Shown: positions 42,428 to 50,827 of the stretch, one piece after another
Layout of the letters: each line of letters opens with the position of its first letter
Numbering within the stretch: the stretch's first letter is position 1
Made by a program: the position numbers and the translations under genes
Assembly: GCF_001548375.1 (NCBI RefSeq)
Contig: NZ_AP017295.1
Coordinates: 1,832,501 to 1,896,500, forward strand
DNA: 64,000 nucleotides
Direction: 5' to 3'
Source of the DNA: Nostoc sp. NIES-3756
GTDB lineage: Bacteria > Cyanobacteriota > Cyanobacteriia > Cyanobacteriales > Nostocaceae
The notes under the pieces: generated by a model
Database searches by the model: none
The model's input: the letters and a program-made list of their open reading frames with translations, nothing else
Told to the model about the DNA's origin: nothing

Positions 42428-42756
42428 ATTTAAGTATCTCCTTAATTATCCTTAATTTATATACATAAGCTTCTTTGTGAATTATCAATAGTTCACTATT
42501 TGATAATAAATTTTGAGGCTTAAATAATATCGACAAATATCTCACCAATGTTTATAAATAAATCATATTTTTATACTTAATTAATTAAATAATTAATTAG
42601 AAAATCTGGCTTAAAAAAGCCAGATTTTCTGCTGTTTATATAAAAATAAGTAATTTTAAATAATCCTATTTTTAGACTTTTTCCTAACTTTTTTCTGGAA
42701 TGTTTTACACCATATTTGAAGTTAATAGTGTTCAAACTAATTAAGTCAGGTAAATC
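42428..42756. other. AT-rich intergenic region with a terminator-like hairpin
   Basis: This 329-bp stretch contains the 12-bp hairpin at 42601-42628 and, after it, the presumed promoter of the DUF4360 gene. Nothing else was seen. Confidence 0.5.
42601..42628. terminator. Perfect 12-bp hairpin, bidirectional terminator-like
   Basis: AAAATCTGGCTT (42601-42612) pairs perfectly with AAGCCAGATTTT (42617-42628) around a 4-nt A loop, with T-rich and A-rich sides. It could end the small ORF transcript on the plus strand. Confidence 0.75.
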
Positions 42757-43362
42757 ATGAATAATCTTAAATTGCAGAACAAATCCATCAAGTTTATCCC
42801 TGCTATGTTGGCTGCAACTACATTAATTACCGCCGCCGTTAGCCCCGCTCTCGCTAGCGATAAGGTTGAGATTTTAGGCGCACAATATGGCGGTAATGGT
42901 TGTCCAGTAGGCTCCGCCAGTGTCAGTGTCAGTCCGGATGGTCAAGAATTAAGCATTCTATTTGATAAGTTTACCGCTCTAGGAAATGAGTCATCACAAA
43001 GCCGTAAAAGCTGTAATTTGAGTATTCCCATCAAAGTACCTCAAGGCTTTCAGATTTCTCTATATGATGCTGATTATCGAGGCTATGTTGCTCCTAGTAC
43101 TGTTGGGAATTTACGAGCAGAATATTTCTTTGCTGGTCAGCGTGGCCCGGTTTTTTCCAGAACGTTTAATGGAGAAACTAACTACAATGTTCGAGATCAA
43201 TTAAAAACAGTAGGGGATGTCTGGTCGAGTTGTGGTAATAGCGTCAATATGCGAGTAAATGCTGCGATGACTGCTAGTGGTAAAGGAGTTGCTACTGTTG
43301 ACTCTTTTGACCTCGCTCATCGTGGTTTGGTATATCACATCAAATACCGCCAATGCCGCTAG
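42757..43362 (+). CDS. DUF4360 family secreted protein
   Basis: This 201-residue protein has a signal peptide (KFIPAMLAATTLITAAVSPALA, cleavage near residue 33) and a DUF4360 domain: VEILGAQYGGNGCPVGSASV (~37-56), SPDGQELSILFDKFTAL (~59-75), SRKSCNLSIPIKVPQGFQIS (~82-101) and a C-terminal IKYRQC. Four to six Cys suggest disulfide bonds in the periplasm or outside the cell. DUF4360 proteins occur in fungi and in cyanobacteria/myxobacteria and their function is not known. It stands alone between the DUF1822 and TPR-CHAT genes. An AGG lies seven bases before the ATG. Confidence 0.87.
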   Translation: MNNLKLQNKSIKFIPAMLAATTLITAAVSPALASDKVEILGAQYGGNGCPVGSASVSVSPDGQELSILFDKFTALGNESSQSRKSCNLSIPIKVPQGFQISLYDADYRGYVAPSTVGNLRAEYFFAGQRGPVFSRTFNGETNYNVRDQLKTVGDVWSSCGNSVNMRVNAAMTASGKGVATVDSFDLAHRGLVYHIKYRQCR

Positions 43363-43708
43363 ACCTTTCTTAAAGAAGTTGGTAAGAAATTATAAGCACT
43401 TGCTGTTTAGACTCTAACAAGGTCTGTATAGAGAGTATTTAAACCTGTGTTGTTACTTAGGAAAAATTCAATTACTCAAAGTATCAGTAAAATTTTATTT
43501 GTTACTTTCTACCTACAAAAAAGCCCTCAACTTTAATTAGATTAATCTCTGAAGAAATGGGCGTGACGATTTTTCCAACATTGACAAAACAGATACAAGT
43601 ATAAGTTTCTTATATATCTGTACCAATTTCCTCAAAGAAAGATAAACGTACATTACTTAGGGGCGTATAACTATACGTCCCTTAAATCATAAAAATGTGT
43701 AATATAAA
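43363..43708. other. Intergenic region between converging genes
   Basis: This 346-bp stretch is AT-rich and lies between the 3' ends of the DUF4360 and TPR-CHAT genes. It holds the hairpin at 43660-43681; nothing else was seen. Confidence 0.5.
43660..43681. terminator. Hairpin GGGGCGTATA / TATACGTCCC downstream of the TPR-CHAT gene
   Basis: GGGGCGTATA (43660-43669) pairs with TATACGTCCC (43672-43681) with one G-T pair. It lies 28 bases beyond the stop of the minus-strand TPR-CHAT gene; no T-run follows on the minus strand. It shares ACTATACGTCCCT with the hairpin at 28606-28635 and so may be a dispersed repeat rather than a true terminator. Confidence 0.4.
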
Positions 43709-46354
43709 CTACAACCAATTGCCAATCATGACATAGGCTGACCAATAACTTGGTGCGTTGTAGTTGGGATGTTGTAATAATTTTAGCTGGGCGCGGCGGA
43801 GGGCTTCGGCTTTGGAAATATTGCTACCTTTAAGTTCTTTATAAAACTCCCCAACTAGTAAAGCTGTTGATTCATCATCAATTTGCCACAAGGACGCGAC
43901 TGTACTACGTGCGCCGGCGCGGACTGCGGCTCCAGCTAAACCAAGGGCGGCGCGGTTGTCCCCGGCTGCGGTTTGGCAAGCACTTAATACTAATAGTTCG
44001 ACTGCACGCGGTCTTATTTGCTCTCTACCACGTAGTAGGGTGTCGAATTGGATGACGTTGATTGGCCCGTCGGCTGCCAAAATGAAGGTGTTTTCGGCAC
44101 GGGAACTAAATTGGCCGTGGGTTGCTAAATGCACTACGTTAAATGAGACGTTATTCACCTCTTTTTCTAGGGCTTCGCGGGTGAATTGCTGGTCTAGTAA
44201 GCTGGTAATAGCAACTCCGGCGCTAGCAATTAAGTCTACTTCTGCCTTGATAGCGGGTAGAGGTGAAAAGTTGGGAAAATCTGCTGGAGGTTGACTTAAT
44301 CCTGCTGTTAAGGCTTTTAGTTGTCCTCGTTGTAAGGGTTTGGGGTCAAGGAGTTGTAAACCGACGCTGAGGGCGATCGCATATTTTTCTACTAAATATT
44401 GTTTGCCATCATACAATGCCCCTAGTGGTAAATTTCGTAACAATCCATCTGGGACAAATACTAAAGTGTTAACTCCACTTGCTGCTAGTTCTGATTCTAT
44501 AGGTTTAATCAGCCAGTTATAAACCTGTTGCGCCTGTATTTTGATGGCTTTGCTAGCTGTAGGATTGACTAAATTCCTTCTTAGTTCGCTTAAAACCTTG
44601 TCTACTTCTGGTTGTTCAATATTAATGCTATGCAGTCGCAAAGGTTTGTTAGGAATTTTTACGATTACCTGGATTTGTTGCGGCAGAATAATCGGGTAGA
44701 GAATGGCGGCTGTGGGGTTATCTTGGTCTACTACTTGATCGAGTTGCACAGCTTGACCTTGCAGACAAGCTTCCCGAAAGAAGTTATCTAATTCTGCTAA
44801 TTGTAATGCTTCAATCCGTTGACGAGCTTTATCGAGAGTTTTTTCATCAAATTTTTCTGGTTGGGATTGTAACAGTAATTCTACTGATTGTCGATAAACT
44901 GGTTCTACAGTGTCGCGGAAGTTAAATTGCACATCTTGATTGACGGCTACTAAGTCACTCCGCAGGGATTTTAAAGTTTCTACTGCTGCATCATAAGCGG
45001 CGATCGCACCAGGAATATCGTTTTCTGCCCACAATAATCTACCTAATTGCCACTCTAAGCGATAGACAATATCTGTTGCATTACTACCTTGGGCTAAGAC
45101 TAATGCTTTTTGTGTCAGGCTTTTGGCTTCTTGCCATTGCTGATTTCGTTCATACAAATTCCCCAAGCTTAATATTGCATAAGCCTCTGCTCGATTATCT
45201 CCTAAACTTCGGGCTTGTTGGATAGTTGTTGCCAGCAGCTTTGCTAACTCCTGAGTGCTGGGTATTGATGGGACATTCTTATTCAGCACTAAGTAATCAG
45301 TATTAAGAACTTTGATAAGACTTTGAGCAAAGTTAATTTGGGCGTAGATAACGGCGCGACTGGGAGGAAGTTGATTAATTTGCTCTGGAATTGCTGATAT
45401 TAAAGTTTGCGCTTGGGTTAATTGTTGATTCTCTAAAAGTAAGCTGAGGTGGTTAATTTGAGCTTGAATTTTTGTTAGTGGTGAGGGTGATATAGCTACT
45501 GTTTGTTGATAGTAATTGATGGCTTGAGGTAGTTGCAGTTTGGCGCGTGCATTATTGCCCAAACTGAAAAAGCTGGCGGCGATTTGTGCAGGTATTTGTA
45601 AGCGTTGGGCAACGGCTAAACTTTGTTCTAAAGTTGTTCTGGACTCTGTTAAATTTCCTGCTACCATCAAGGCATCACCGAGCGATCGCAATCCTACTGC
45701 TTTTTCTAATGAGTCTGGTTGTGATTGCAATTTCTGCCCGACTTCTAGTAATATTTTCACAGCCCGACGATAAAAGCCTTGTGTACGCCATGCTTGGGCT
45801 TGATTGATTTGCGATCGCAATTCGCCATTAGAATTTTTTGTCTGCCGGTAAATTTCTGCTGCACGTTCCCAAGTGCTTAAAGCCGCCTCTGGTTTACCCA
45901 TTGTCAGTTGTAAACGCCCTTGAATATCTAATGCTTGTGCTAATACTTGGGGGTTCTGCTCTTTTGTTTGCAGTAAATTGAGGCTATCTGTAATTGCTTG
46001 CTGTGCTTGATCCCATGCGCCTAGTTGCTGGTAGGCTAAGGACAAATTACTCAAGGTTGCAGCCAGTTTAAGGTTATCACCATTTTGCCTATATTCTTGC
46101 ACCACTTGCTGTAATATCTGCACTGCTTCGGCAAATCTACCTGCGTCGTATAAGCTTTTACCCTGTTCTATTAAGGAGACTGTGGAGATAAGTTGTGTGT
46201 TTGATGCAACTTTAGCCAGCACAGGCGTATTAATTGTGCAAAGCAAAGCCAACATAAAACATAAAGATAAACGTAAGAACCTAACCAATTTACCTTTTAT
46301 CTTTGGCATTCTGTTGATAACATCACGATAACAGTCCCTAGCAGTTTTATTCAT
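43709..46354 (-). CDS. TPR-CHAT protein (predicted caspase-like protease with TPR array)
   Basis: This 881-residue protein has a hydrophobic N-terminal segment (~residues 28-47, LRLSLCFMLALLCTINTPVLA, probably a signal peptide), TPR repeats (~60-480) and a C-terminal CHAT domain (~560-881) with the catalytic His in HLATHGQFSS (~746) and Cys in VLSACQTAAGD (~793). It is probably an exported or periplasmic scaffold with a caspase-like protease. I use the ATG at 46354: its ATGAATAA overlaps the stop of the preceding exoprotein gene by eight bases, which shows translational coupling. The frame extends to 46417 inside that gene. The coupling suggests it processes or senses the exoprotein. Confidence 0.87.
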   Translation of the reverse strand: MNKTARDCYRDVINRMPKIKGKLVRFLRLSLCFMLALLCTINTPVLAKVASNTQLISTVSLIEQGKSLYDAGRFAEAVQILQQVVQEYRQNGDNLKLAATLSNLSLAYQQLGAWDQAQQAITDSLNLLQTKEQNPQVLAQALDIQGRLQLTMGKPEAALSTWERAAEIYRQTKNSNGELRSQINQAQAWRTQGFYRRAVKILLEVGQKLQSQPDSLEKAVGLRSLGDALMVAGNLTESRTTLEQSLAVAQRLQIPAQIAASFFSLGNNARAKLQLPQAINYYQQTVAISPSPLTKIQAQINHLSLLLENQQLTQAQTLISAIPEQINQLPPSRAVIYAQINFAQSLIKVLNTDYLVLNKNVPSIPSTQELAKLLATTIQQARSLGDNRAEAYAILSLGNLYERNQQWQEAKSLTQKALVLAQGSNATDIVYRLEWQLGRLLWAENDIPGAIAAYDAAVETLKSLRSDLVAVNQDVQFNFRDTVEPVYRQSVELLLQSQPEKFDEKTLDKARQRIEALQLAELDNFFREACLQGQAVQLDQVVDQDNPTAAILYPIILPQQIQVIVKIPNKPLRLHSINIEQPEVDKVLSELRRNLVNPTASKAIKIQAQQVYNWLIKPIESELAASGVNTLVFVPDGLLRNLPLGALYDGKQYLVEKYAIALSVGLQLLDPKPLQRGQLKALTAGLSQPPADFPNFSPLPAIKAEVDLIASAGVAITSLLDQQFTREALEKEVNNVSFNVVHLATHGQFSSRAENTFILAADGPINVIQFDTLLRGREQIRPRAVELLVLSACQTAAGDNRAALGLAGAAVRAGARSTVASLWQIDDESTALLVGEFYKELKGSNISKAEALRRAQLKLLQHPNYNAPSYWSAYVMIGNWL

Positions 46355-48830
46355 GAACATGGCAGATAGTAGACGGATACCAGGGAGATTGATAACTCGT
46401 AGTCGGAGGTTGAGCAACTAGAGTAATATTGCCATTGTTATCAATTACCCATCCCTGTGCTTCCACAATTTTATGAGAATCAGAGTTTTCCACAACAGTA
46501 ATAGGTGGAAAATTACTTATTTTTAACAAATGAAGGTTTTGAAGGGAGTGCTGAGTAATAATTTCTCCTCTGCTTGTCTGCGCCTCTACTTCTCTGTCTG
46601 CTTTTGTTTGTTCCTGAAGTGGGGAGTGGTGTATGAAGTTATAGCTACTATCTGAACTACAAGTTTGAGTAATTTGCTTGGATGTATCAAGTGAATTAGT
46701 GGGGAGGGAGGTAAATCTTCGGCGTGAGTCTACTTCAGATGTGTCGAGAGTGACTATATCTTTTAAAGATGGGTTGGGCTGTGAGAGAGTAATGACATCG
46801 TTGCTTGGTAGGCGTGCTGAGTCGAGCTGGTTGGGATCAGTAGTGTTGAGGATTTGTTCTAGTTCTGCTCGATTATGAATAACTAAGCCTAAAACACTTT
46901 TAGCATTGATTGTTACCTTACCCCCCACGCCTCCAAAAGCATTGGCACTAATATCGCTATTTTCGTTAGGAGTTGCAACAATGAAAGGGGTATTAATTTC
47001 AATGTTGCCACCATTGCCACCAACAAAGGTAGAAATTCGACTATTGCGGTTTAGTTGTAATCTTTCGTTGAGATTGAGGGTTATATTACCACCATTACCG
47101 GAAGTGGTTTGAGTAATTAGTTGAGCTTGATTATCGAGTTTAAGCGATCGCGCGTTAATTACCAAATTACCCGACTCTCCGGTGACAGCAACTTTTGCAC
47201 CATCTTGGATAATTAGGCGATCGCCGCTAATATTTAAGTTATCTACTGTAATTCTTGCCCCATTTTCTACAGTTAATAATTTAGTATCAAGATTTAGTGT
47301 ATTGATACTATTAGTAGTTGCTGGTTGGGTATTAACAAAAATCCCACTACGAAAAATATCTGAAGATGAGACTGTAGCGAATTGAGAAGCACCACTTACA
47401 TAAATACTTTCTGAGGCATTAATATTTACATTGCCCCCTTGTGCGCCATATCTAGTTCCATTAAATATTTGTGCGCCACCTTGAATATTCAATCGTTTAG
47501 TTTCTAAAGATATTGTTCCGGTATTACCTGCATTGTTCGTAGCGTCATTAGCAACTTGAGCAACAATTCCACTAGCAATATTTCCATCAGAACTTTCTCC
47601 TAGTAAATTTATAGAATCTGTAGCTTTTACGAGGATATTTCCTGTATTTCCTGCCCCAAATGTAGAGACTTCTATACCTGCACCATCTGTCAGCAGCAGC
47701 CGTCCGGTTTCTAGAGTAATATTACCACCATTACCTATAACCTTTTGACAATTTCCACCTAATGAACAGACTTGTGAAGTAATAAATGCAGCTTCTCCTA
47801 GTTCTATAGAATTTCCGGCTTTAATCCAAATATCTCCGGCTTTACCTTCATTTTGAGCCACAGTAAATATCTGAGATTCACCATTTAATTTTAGTGATTC
47901 TGCGGCAGAAATTATTAGGCGATCGCCTGACTGGACACCAAAGTTAATTGCAAAAATTAGCGAATCATCAATAGTAATATTTCTTCCTTGAATTTGGATA
48001 GCACCACTTCTATCTTGTCTTTGTAAATTATCGGTATTAATCAAAGTTCCCGCAGCAATTTCGATATCTCCAAAGTCTTTGACGCCTGAGTAGCCTAAAC
48101 TATAGCCTTTATCAATTTCGCTGATACTAACAAAACCATCTCTAGCTACACTACCTAACTCAATTCTGCCTCCTGCTGCTTGTAAAATACTACTTTGCAG
48201 TGATAAATCACCGCCAATTAGTGCTAAAGTTTTGCCATTTTGAACTTGCAAATCCAAAGGTAAATCAGTAGAAATTGGTTGTTCTATTTTTCCTGGATTA
48301 CTACCAAATTGCAGCCCTAAAGGAACACTTACAGTTAATAAAGGTGTATTATTAGCAGTAGTCGCACTAAATTCTGTTCCATCAACAAACTTGAGACTAT
48401 TGGCTGTAGTTGCTACAAAAGAACCACCAATATTTAAACTAGCATTAGTCCCTAAAATTATTCCATGAGGATTAATAAAAAATAGATTTGCTCGGCTTCC
48501 CCTAATGGTTGTAATCAAGCCATCAATATAAGAGGGTGAGCCGCCTGTTACTCTAGTAATAATATTCTGCACCGCCAAATTATGGTTAAAAATGGCAGTA
48601 TCACCTGTAGAATTGCTAGTTAAGGCAGAAAAGGAAAATTCTTGAAAACTATGAAATAAATTTCCACCCCTTTGAGTACCTCCCTCAATTATTCTAATAT
48701 TGTCTCTAGTTCTCACAGTTGAGTTAGTAGGCAGGGTGGTGTCGGGAATAATATCTGCTTTTGTGACAGTGGAATTTAATAACCAAAATAAAATACTAAA
48801 ACCCCATATTGATAATACAGTTCTAATCAA
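46347..48830 (-). CDS. Filamentous-haemagglutinin-like two-partner-secretion exoprotein
   Basis: This 827-residue protein has a signal peptide (~1-25) and an N-terminal TPS domain: IIPDTTLPTNSTVR, IEGGTQRGGNLFHSFQEFS (~49-67), NIITRVTGGSPSYIDGLI (~89-106) and LFFINPHGIILGTNASLNIGG-SF (~116-138, the NPxGI motif). The remainder is a repetitive beta-helix with many GNGGNI/ITLET-type repeats, ending in a C-terminal extension (residues ~700-827) without repeats. It should be exported to the cell surface through an FhaC/TpsB-type outer-membrane pore, but no such gene is near. It may bind surfaces or partner cells. The TPR-CHAT gene overlaps its 3' end. Confidence 0.9.
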   Translation of the reverse strand: MIRTVLSIWGFSILFWLLNSTVTKADIIPDTTLPTNSTVRTRDNIRIIEGGTQRGGNLFHSFQEFSFSALTSNSTGDTAIFNHNLAVQNIITRVTGGSPSYIDGLITTIRGSRANLFFINPHGIILGTNASLNIGGSFVATTANSLKFVDGTEFSATTANNTPLLTVSVPLGLQFGSNPGKIEQPISTDLPLDLQVQNGKTLALIGGDLSLQSSILQAAGGRIELGSVARDGFVSISEIDKGYSLGYSGVKDFGDIEIAAGTLINTDNLQRQDRSGAIQIQGRNITIDDSLIFAINFGVQSGDRLIISAAESLKLNGESQIFTVAQNEGKAGDIWIKAGNSIELGEAAFITSQVCSLGGNCQKVIGNGGNITLETGRLLLTDGAGIEVSTFGAGNTGNILVKATDSINLLGESSDGNIASGIVAQVANDATNNAGNTGTISLETKRLNIQGGAQIFNGTRYGAQGGNVNINASESIYVSGASQFATVSSSDIFRSGIFVNTQPATTNSINTLNLDTKLLTVENGARITVDNLNISGDRLIIQDGAKVAVTGESGNLVINARSLKLDNQAQLITQTTSGNGGNITLNLNERLQLNRNSRISTFVGGNGGNIEINTPFIVATPNENSDISANAFGGVGGKVTINAKSVLGLVIHNRAELEQILNTTDPNQLDSARLPSNDVITLSQPNPSLKDIVTLDTSEVDSRRRFTSLPTNSLDTSKQITQTCSSDSSYNFIHHSPLQEQTKADREVEAQTSRGEIITQHSLQNLHLLKISNFPPITVVENSDSHKIVEAQGWVIDNNGNITLVAQPPTTSYQSPWYPSTICHVHE

Positions 48831-49245
48831 AGAATTATCCTTTGCGACGACAGTATTAAAATTAATATCTTTTTTGAAGTAGAAAAAGAAGAATGTATTT
48901 TGTGATTATTTATATATTTTTTAGGAATAGATATAGTATGAGTAAGCAGGAGAAAAGAGTGCGATGGCGCAAGCACCCAGCGTAGCTGATCGCTTACTGA
49001 ATTTCTGGCATATTACCTAGTAGTTGTTTAAGAATTAAGTATGTGGACACAATTATTTATAAGACGCATTTCGACTGCGCTCAATGCTCGATCCCAGAGA
49101 AGACGAGGGTTGAGTTTCGACTACGCGGTAATCGAGCGTAGTCGAGATTCAACTTCCACGCAGTCGAAACCCGGCAACTTCTTTTTTATTTTAATTTAGT
49201 ACTTCTACTTAACTTAAAATAACGATTATTATCCACTATTAGCAA
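48831..49245. other. Intergenic region with nested hairpin repeats
   Basis: This 415-bp stretch lies between divergent genes. It holds a GCGATGGCGCAAGCACC...CTGATCGCTT segment near 48961-48995 and the nested inverted repeats at 49069-49169; the rest is AT-rich and should hold two promoters. Confidence 0.55.
49069..49169. repeat. Nested inverted repeats of the TCGACTGCG/GCGTAGTCGA type
   Basis: An outer pair TTTCGACTGCG (49069-49079) and CGCAGTCGAAA (49159-49169) is perfect over 11 bp. Inside, GTTGAGTTTCGACTACGC (49109-49126) pairs with GCGTAGTCGAGATTCAAC (49136-49153) over 18 bp with two mismatches. The whole can fold into a compact cruciform-like structure and resembles the small palindromes near 7100 and 21630. 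Confidence 0.75.
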
Positions 49246-49758
49246 ATGCAGAAAATATTAATCATCGGTTCTGGAGGTGCTGGTAAATCTACCCTAGCCC
49301 GTGAACTGGGAAGGATTTTAAATATAGATATAATTCACTTGGATACTTTTTATTGGCAACCTGGGTGGGTTGAGACTGCCAAAGATAAATGGGAAATTAT
49401 TATTCAAGACCTCATCCAACTTGAGTCTTGGATTATGGATGGTAATTACAGTAATACATTAGATTTGCGTTTACCTGTAGCAGATACAGTAATTTTTTTA
49501 GATTTTCCGCGCTTACTCTGCTTGTTTAGAGTTATACAAAGACGGTGGCAAGTAGGTAAATCTAGACCGGATATGGCATCAGGTTGTCCAGAGAGATTAA
49601 CTTGGGACTTCTTAAAATATGTTTGGACATATCCAGTTACTCGTCGTCCTAAAATTTTAGAAAGACTCAGCCATCTCTCACCAAATCAGCAAGTATTTAT
49701 CCTTCATAACCCACAGGAAGTTAAAGAATTTTTAGGAAAATTTTCTTTTGACAGGTAA
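49246..49758 (+). CDS. P-loop nucleoside-kinase-like protein (FlaR/adenylate-kinase type)
   Basis: This 170-residue cytosolic protein has a Walker A motif IIGSGGAGKSTLA (~6-18) and a DFP/LDTFYW (~32-37) acid/aromatic patch, followed by WVETAKDKW, GNYSNTLDLRLPVADTVIFLDFPR (~64-87) and RRWQVGKSRPD (~96-106). This is the layout of the 'DNA topology modulation protein FlaR'-like group, which resemble adenylate kinases and are of uncertain substrate. Its last codons overlap the 3' end of the convergent membrane-protein gene by 27 bp. No partner gene is on the same strand. Confidence 0.82.
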   Translation: MQKILIIGSGGAGKSTLARELGRILNIDIIHLDTFYWQPGWVETAKDKWEIIIQDLIQLESWIMDGNYSNTLDLRLPVADTVIFLDFPRLLCLFRVIQRRWQVGKSRPDMASGCPERLTWDFLKYVWTYPVTRRPKILERLSHLSPNQQVFILHNPQEVKEFLGKFSFDR

Positions 49759-50718
49759 ACGAGAAACCGTCCATAAAATTATCAAAAAGGTAAAATAAAT
49801 GATACCAACTAGCCCAAACTCAATCAAAGGGATATATGTAAGTTCGTAAATTCTGCCTAAGCCACGTTCAGTTAACCCATAAACTGCCACTACACTCACT
49901 AAAAAAGTTCCGTAAATAGCACGTTTAGTCCAACTACCTATAGGCAAACCATGAAGCTGAGTCAACACAAGAATACCTAGAAAACCAAAGAGAAATGTCG
50001 GCCACTTGGTTTGTCCCAGCATCCAAGACACAATTACGCTATGTACAAGTACTGTAATTTCTAAAGTGAATGTCCACCAACGGTTTGTATGAGCGCGGTT
50101 AAAGATTAACGATGATTGCAGCAACAGCAAGAACATATAGAGAAAACCAATTAGGTGTCCCGGAGTCGCTTCCATTGGATGATACCAAAAAGTGTAGATG
50201 GCGGCAAAAGAGAAAAAATAGCCGTGGTACACCTTGATAATTCGCAAAAACTCTTGATGGAATGGCACAGGATTACCAAAAAACAAACCGCGTCGAGGCG
50301 TTTCTAAAATTAGTACGAAGACTAGTAAAAGTACAACCGCACCTTGGGAAGCCCAAATAGAAGTGTCTTGAGCGAGCGCATCGTACCAAATATAGGTCTG
50401 AAGAAAGTGTAAAGCGATAAATAGACCGTTGATGGCTAGCATCACGTAATTAATGGGGTGCAGTGCTGCTTTATATTTCAATTGGGTTTGTTGCGCCCAC
50501 CAGATACACGCCCAGATACTAAACTGATGTCCAAGGTACATTCCCCAAGCAGTAGCTCGGCTCCAAAAGGTTGGTTGAGGAAGCTTCCAGTAGTACCAAT
50601 TTAATCCTTGATCAGGAAGTTTCATGATGCTTGCAGGAATCCCTCCACCTAGCCAGATGGCGTAGGTGAGGAGAATGCTTACAAAGATGCCTAAAAATAA
50701 TACTTGGCGGCCAGTCAT
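49732..50718 (-). CDS. Polytopic membrane protein, unknown
   Basis: This 328-residue protein has about nine hydrophobic segments (near residues 7-24, 56-74, 86-107, 120-141, 168-182, 192-208, 218-235, 243-262, 272-287 and 299-320) and few charged residues between. I do not recognise a named family. Conserved-looking features are LGHQFSIWACIWWAQQ, LHFLQTYIWYDALAQD and FNRAHTNRWWTFTLEI, with several His and Trp at membrane faces. It lies 109 bp downstream of the MFS gene on the same strand and may be co-transcribed. Its end overlaps the convergent kinase-like gene by 27 bp. Confidence 0.7.
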   Translation of the reverse strand: MTGRQVLFLGIFVSILLTYAIWLGGGIPASIMKLPDQGLNWYYWKLPQPTFWSRATAWGMYLGHQFSIWACIWWAQQTQLKYKAALHPINYVMLAINGLFIALHFLQTYIWYDALAQDTSIWASQGAVVLLLVFVLILETPRRGLFFGNPVPFHQEFLRIIKVYHGYFFSFAAIYTFWYHPMEATPGHLIGFLYMFLLLLQSSLIFNRAHTNRWWTFTLEITVLVHSVIVSWMLGQTKWPTFLFGFLGILVLTQLHGLPIGSWTKRAIYGTFLVSVVAVYGLTERGLGRIYELTYIPLIEFGLVGIIYFTFLIILWTVSRLPVKRKFS

Positions 50719-50728
50719 ATTAATTTGT

Positions 50729-50777
50729 AATTCGTAATAGTCTGCGACAAGGCTTGCGCCTACGTAATTCGTAATTG
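50729..50777. repeat. GTAATTC units around a small palindrome
   Basis: TTTGTAATTCGTAATAG, then TCTGCGACAAGGCTTGCGCCTACGTAATTCGTAATTG. Two short GTAATTC arrays in the same orientation flank a GC-rich GACAAGGCTTGCGCC core, between the membrane-protein and MFS genes. Confidence 0.65.
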
Positions 50778-50827
50778 CTCAAAAGCACTTTTTATCTGAA
50801 TGAGAATACTCCAGCCTGTCCCCTGCT

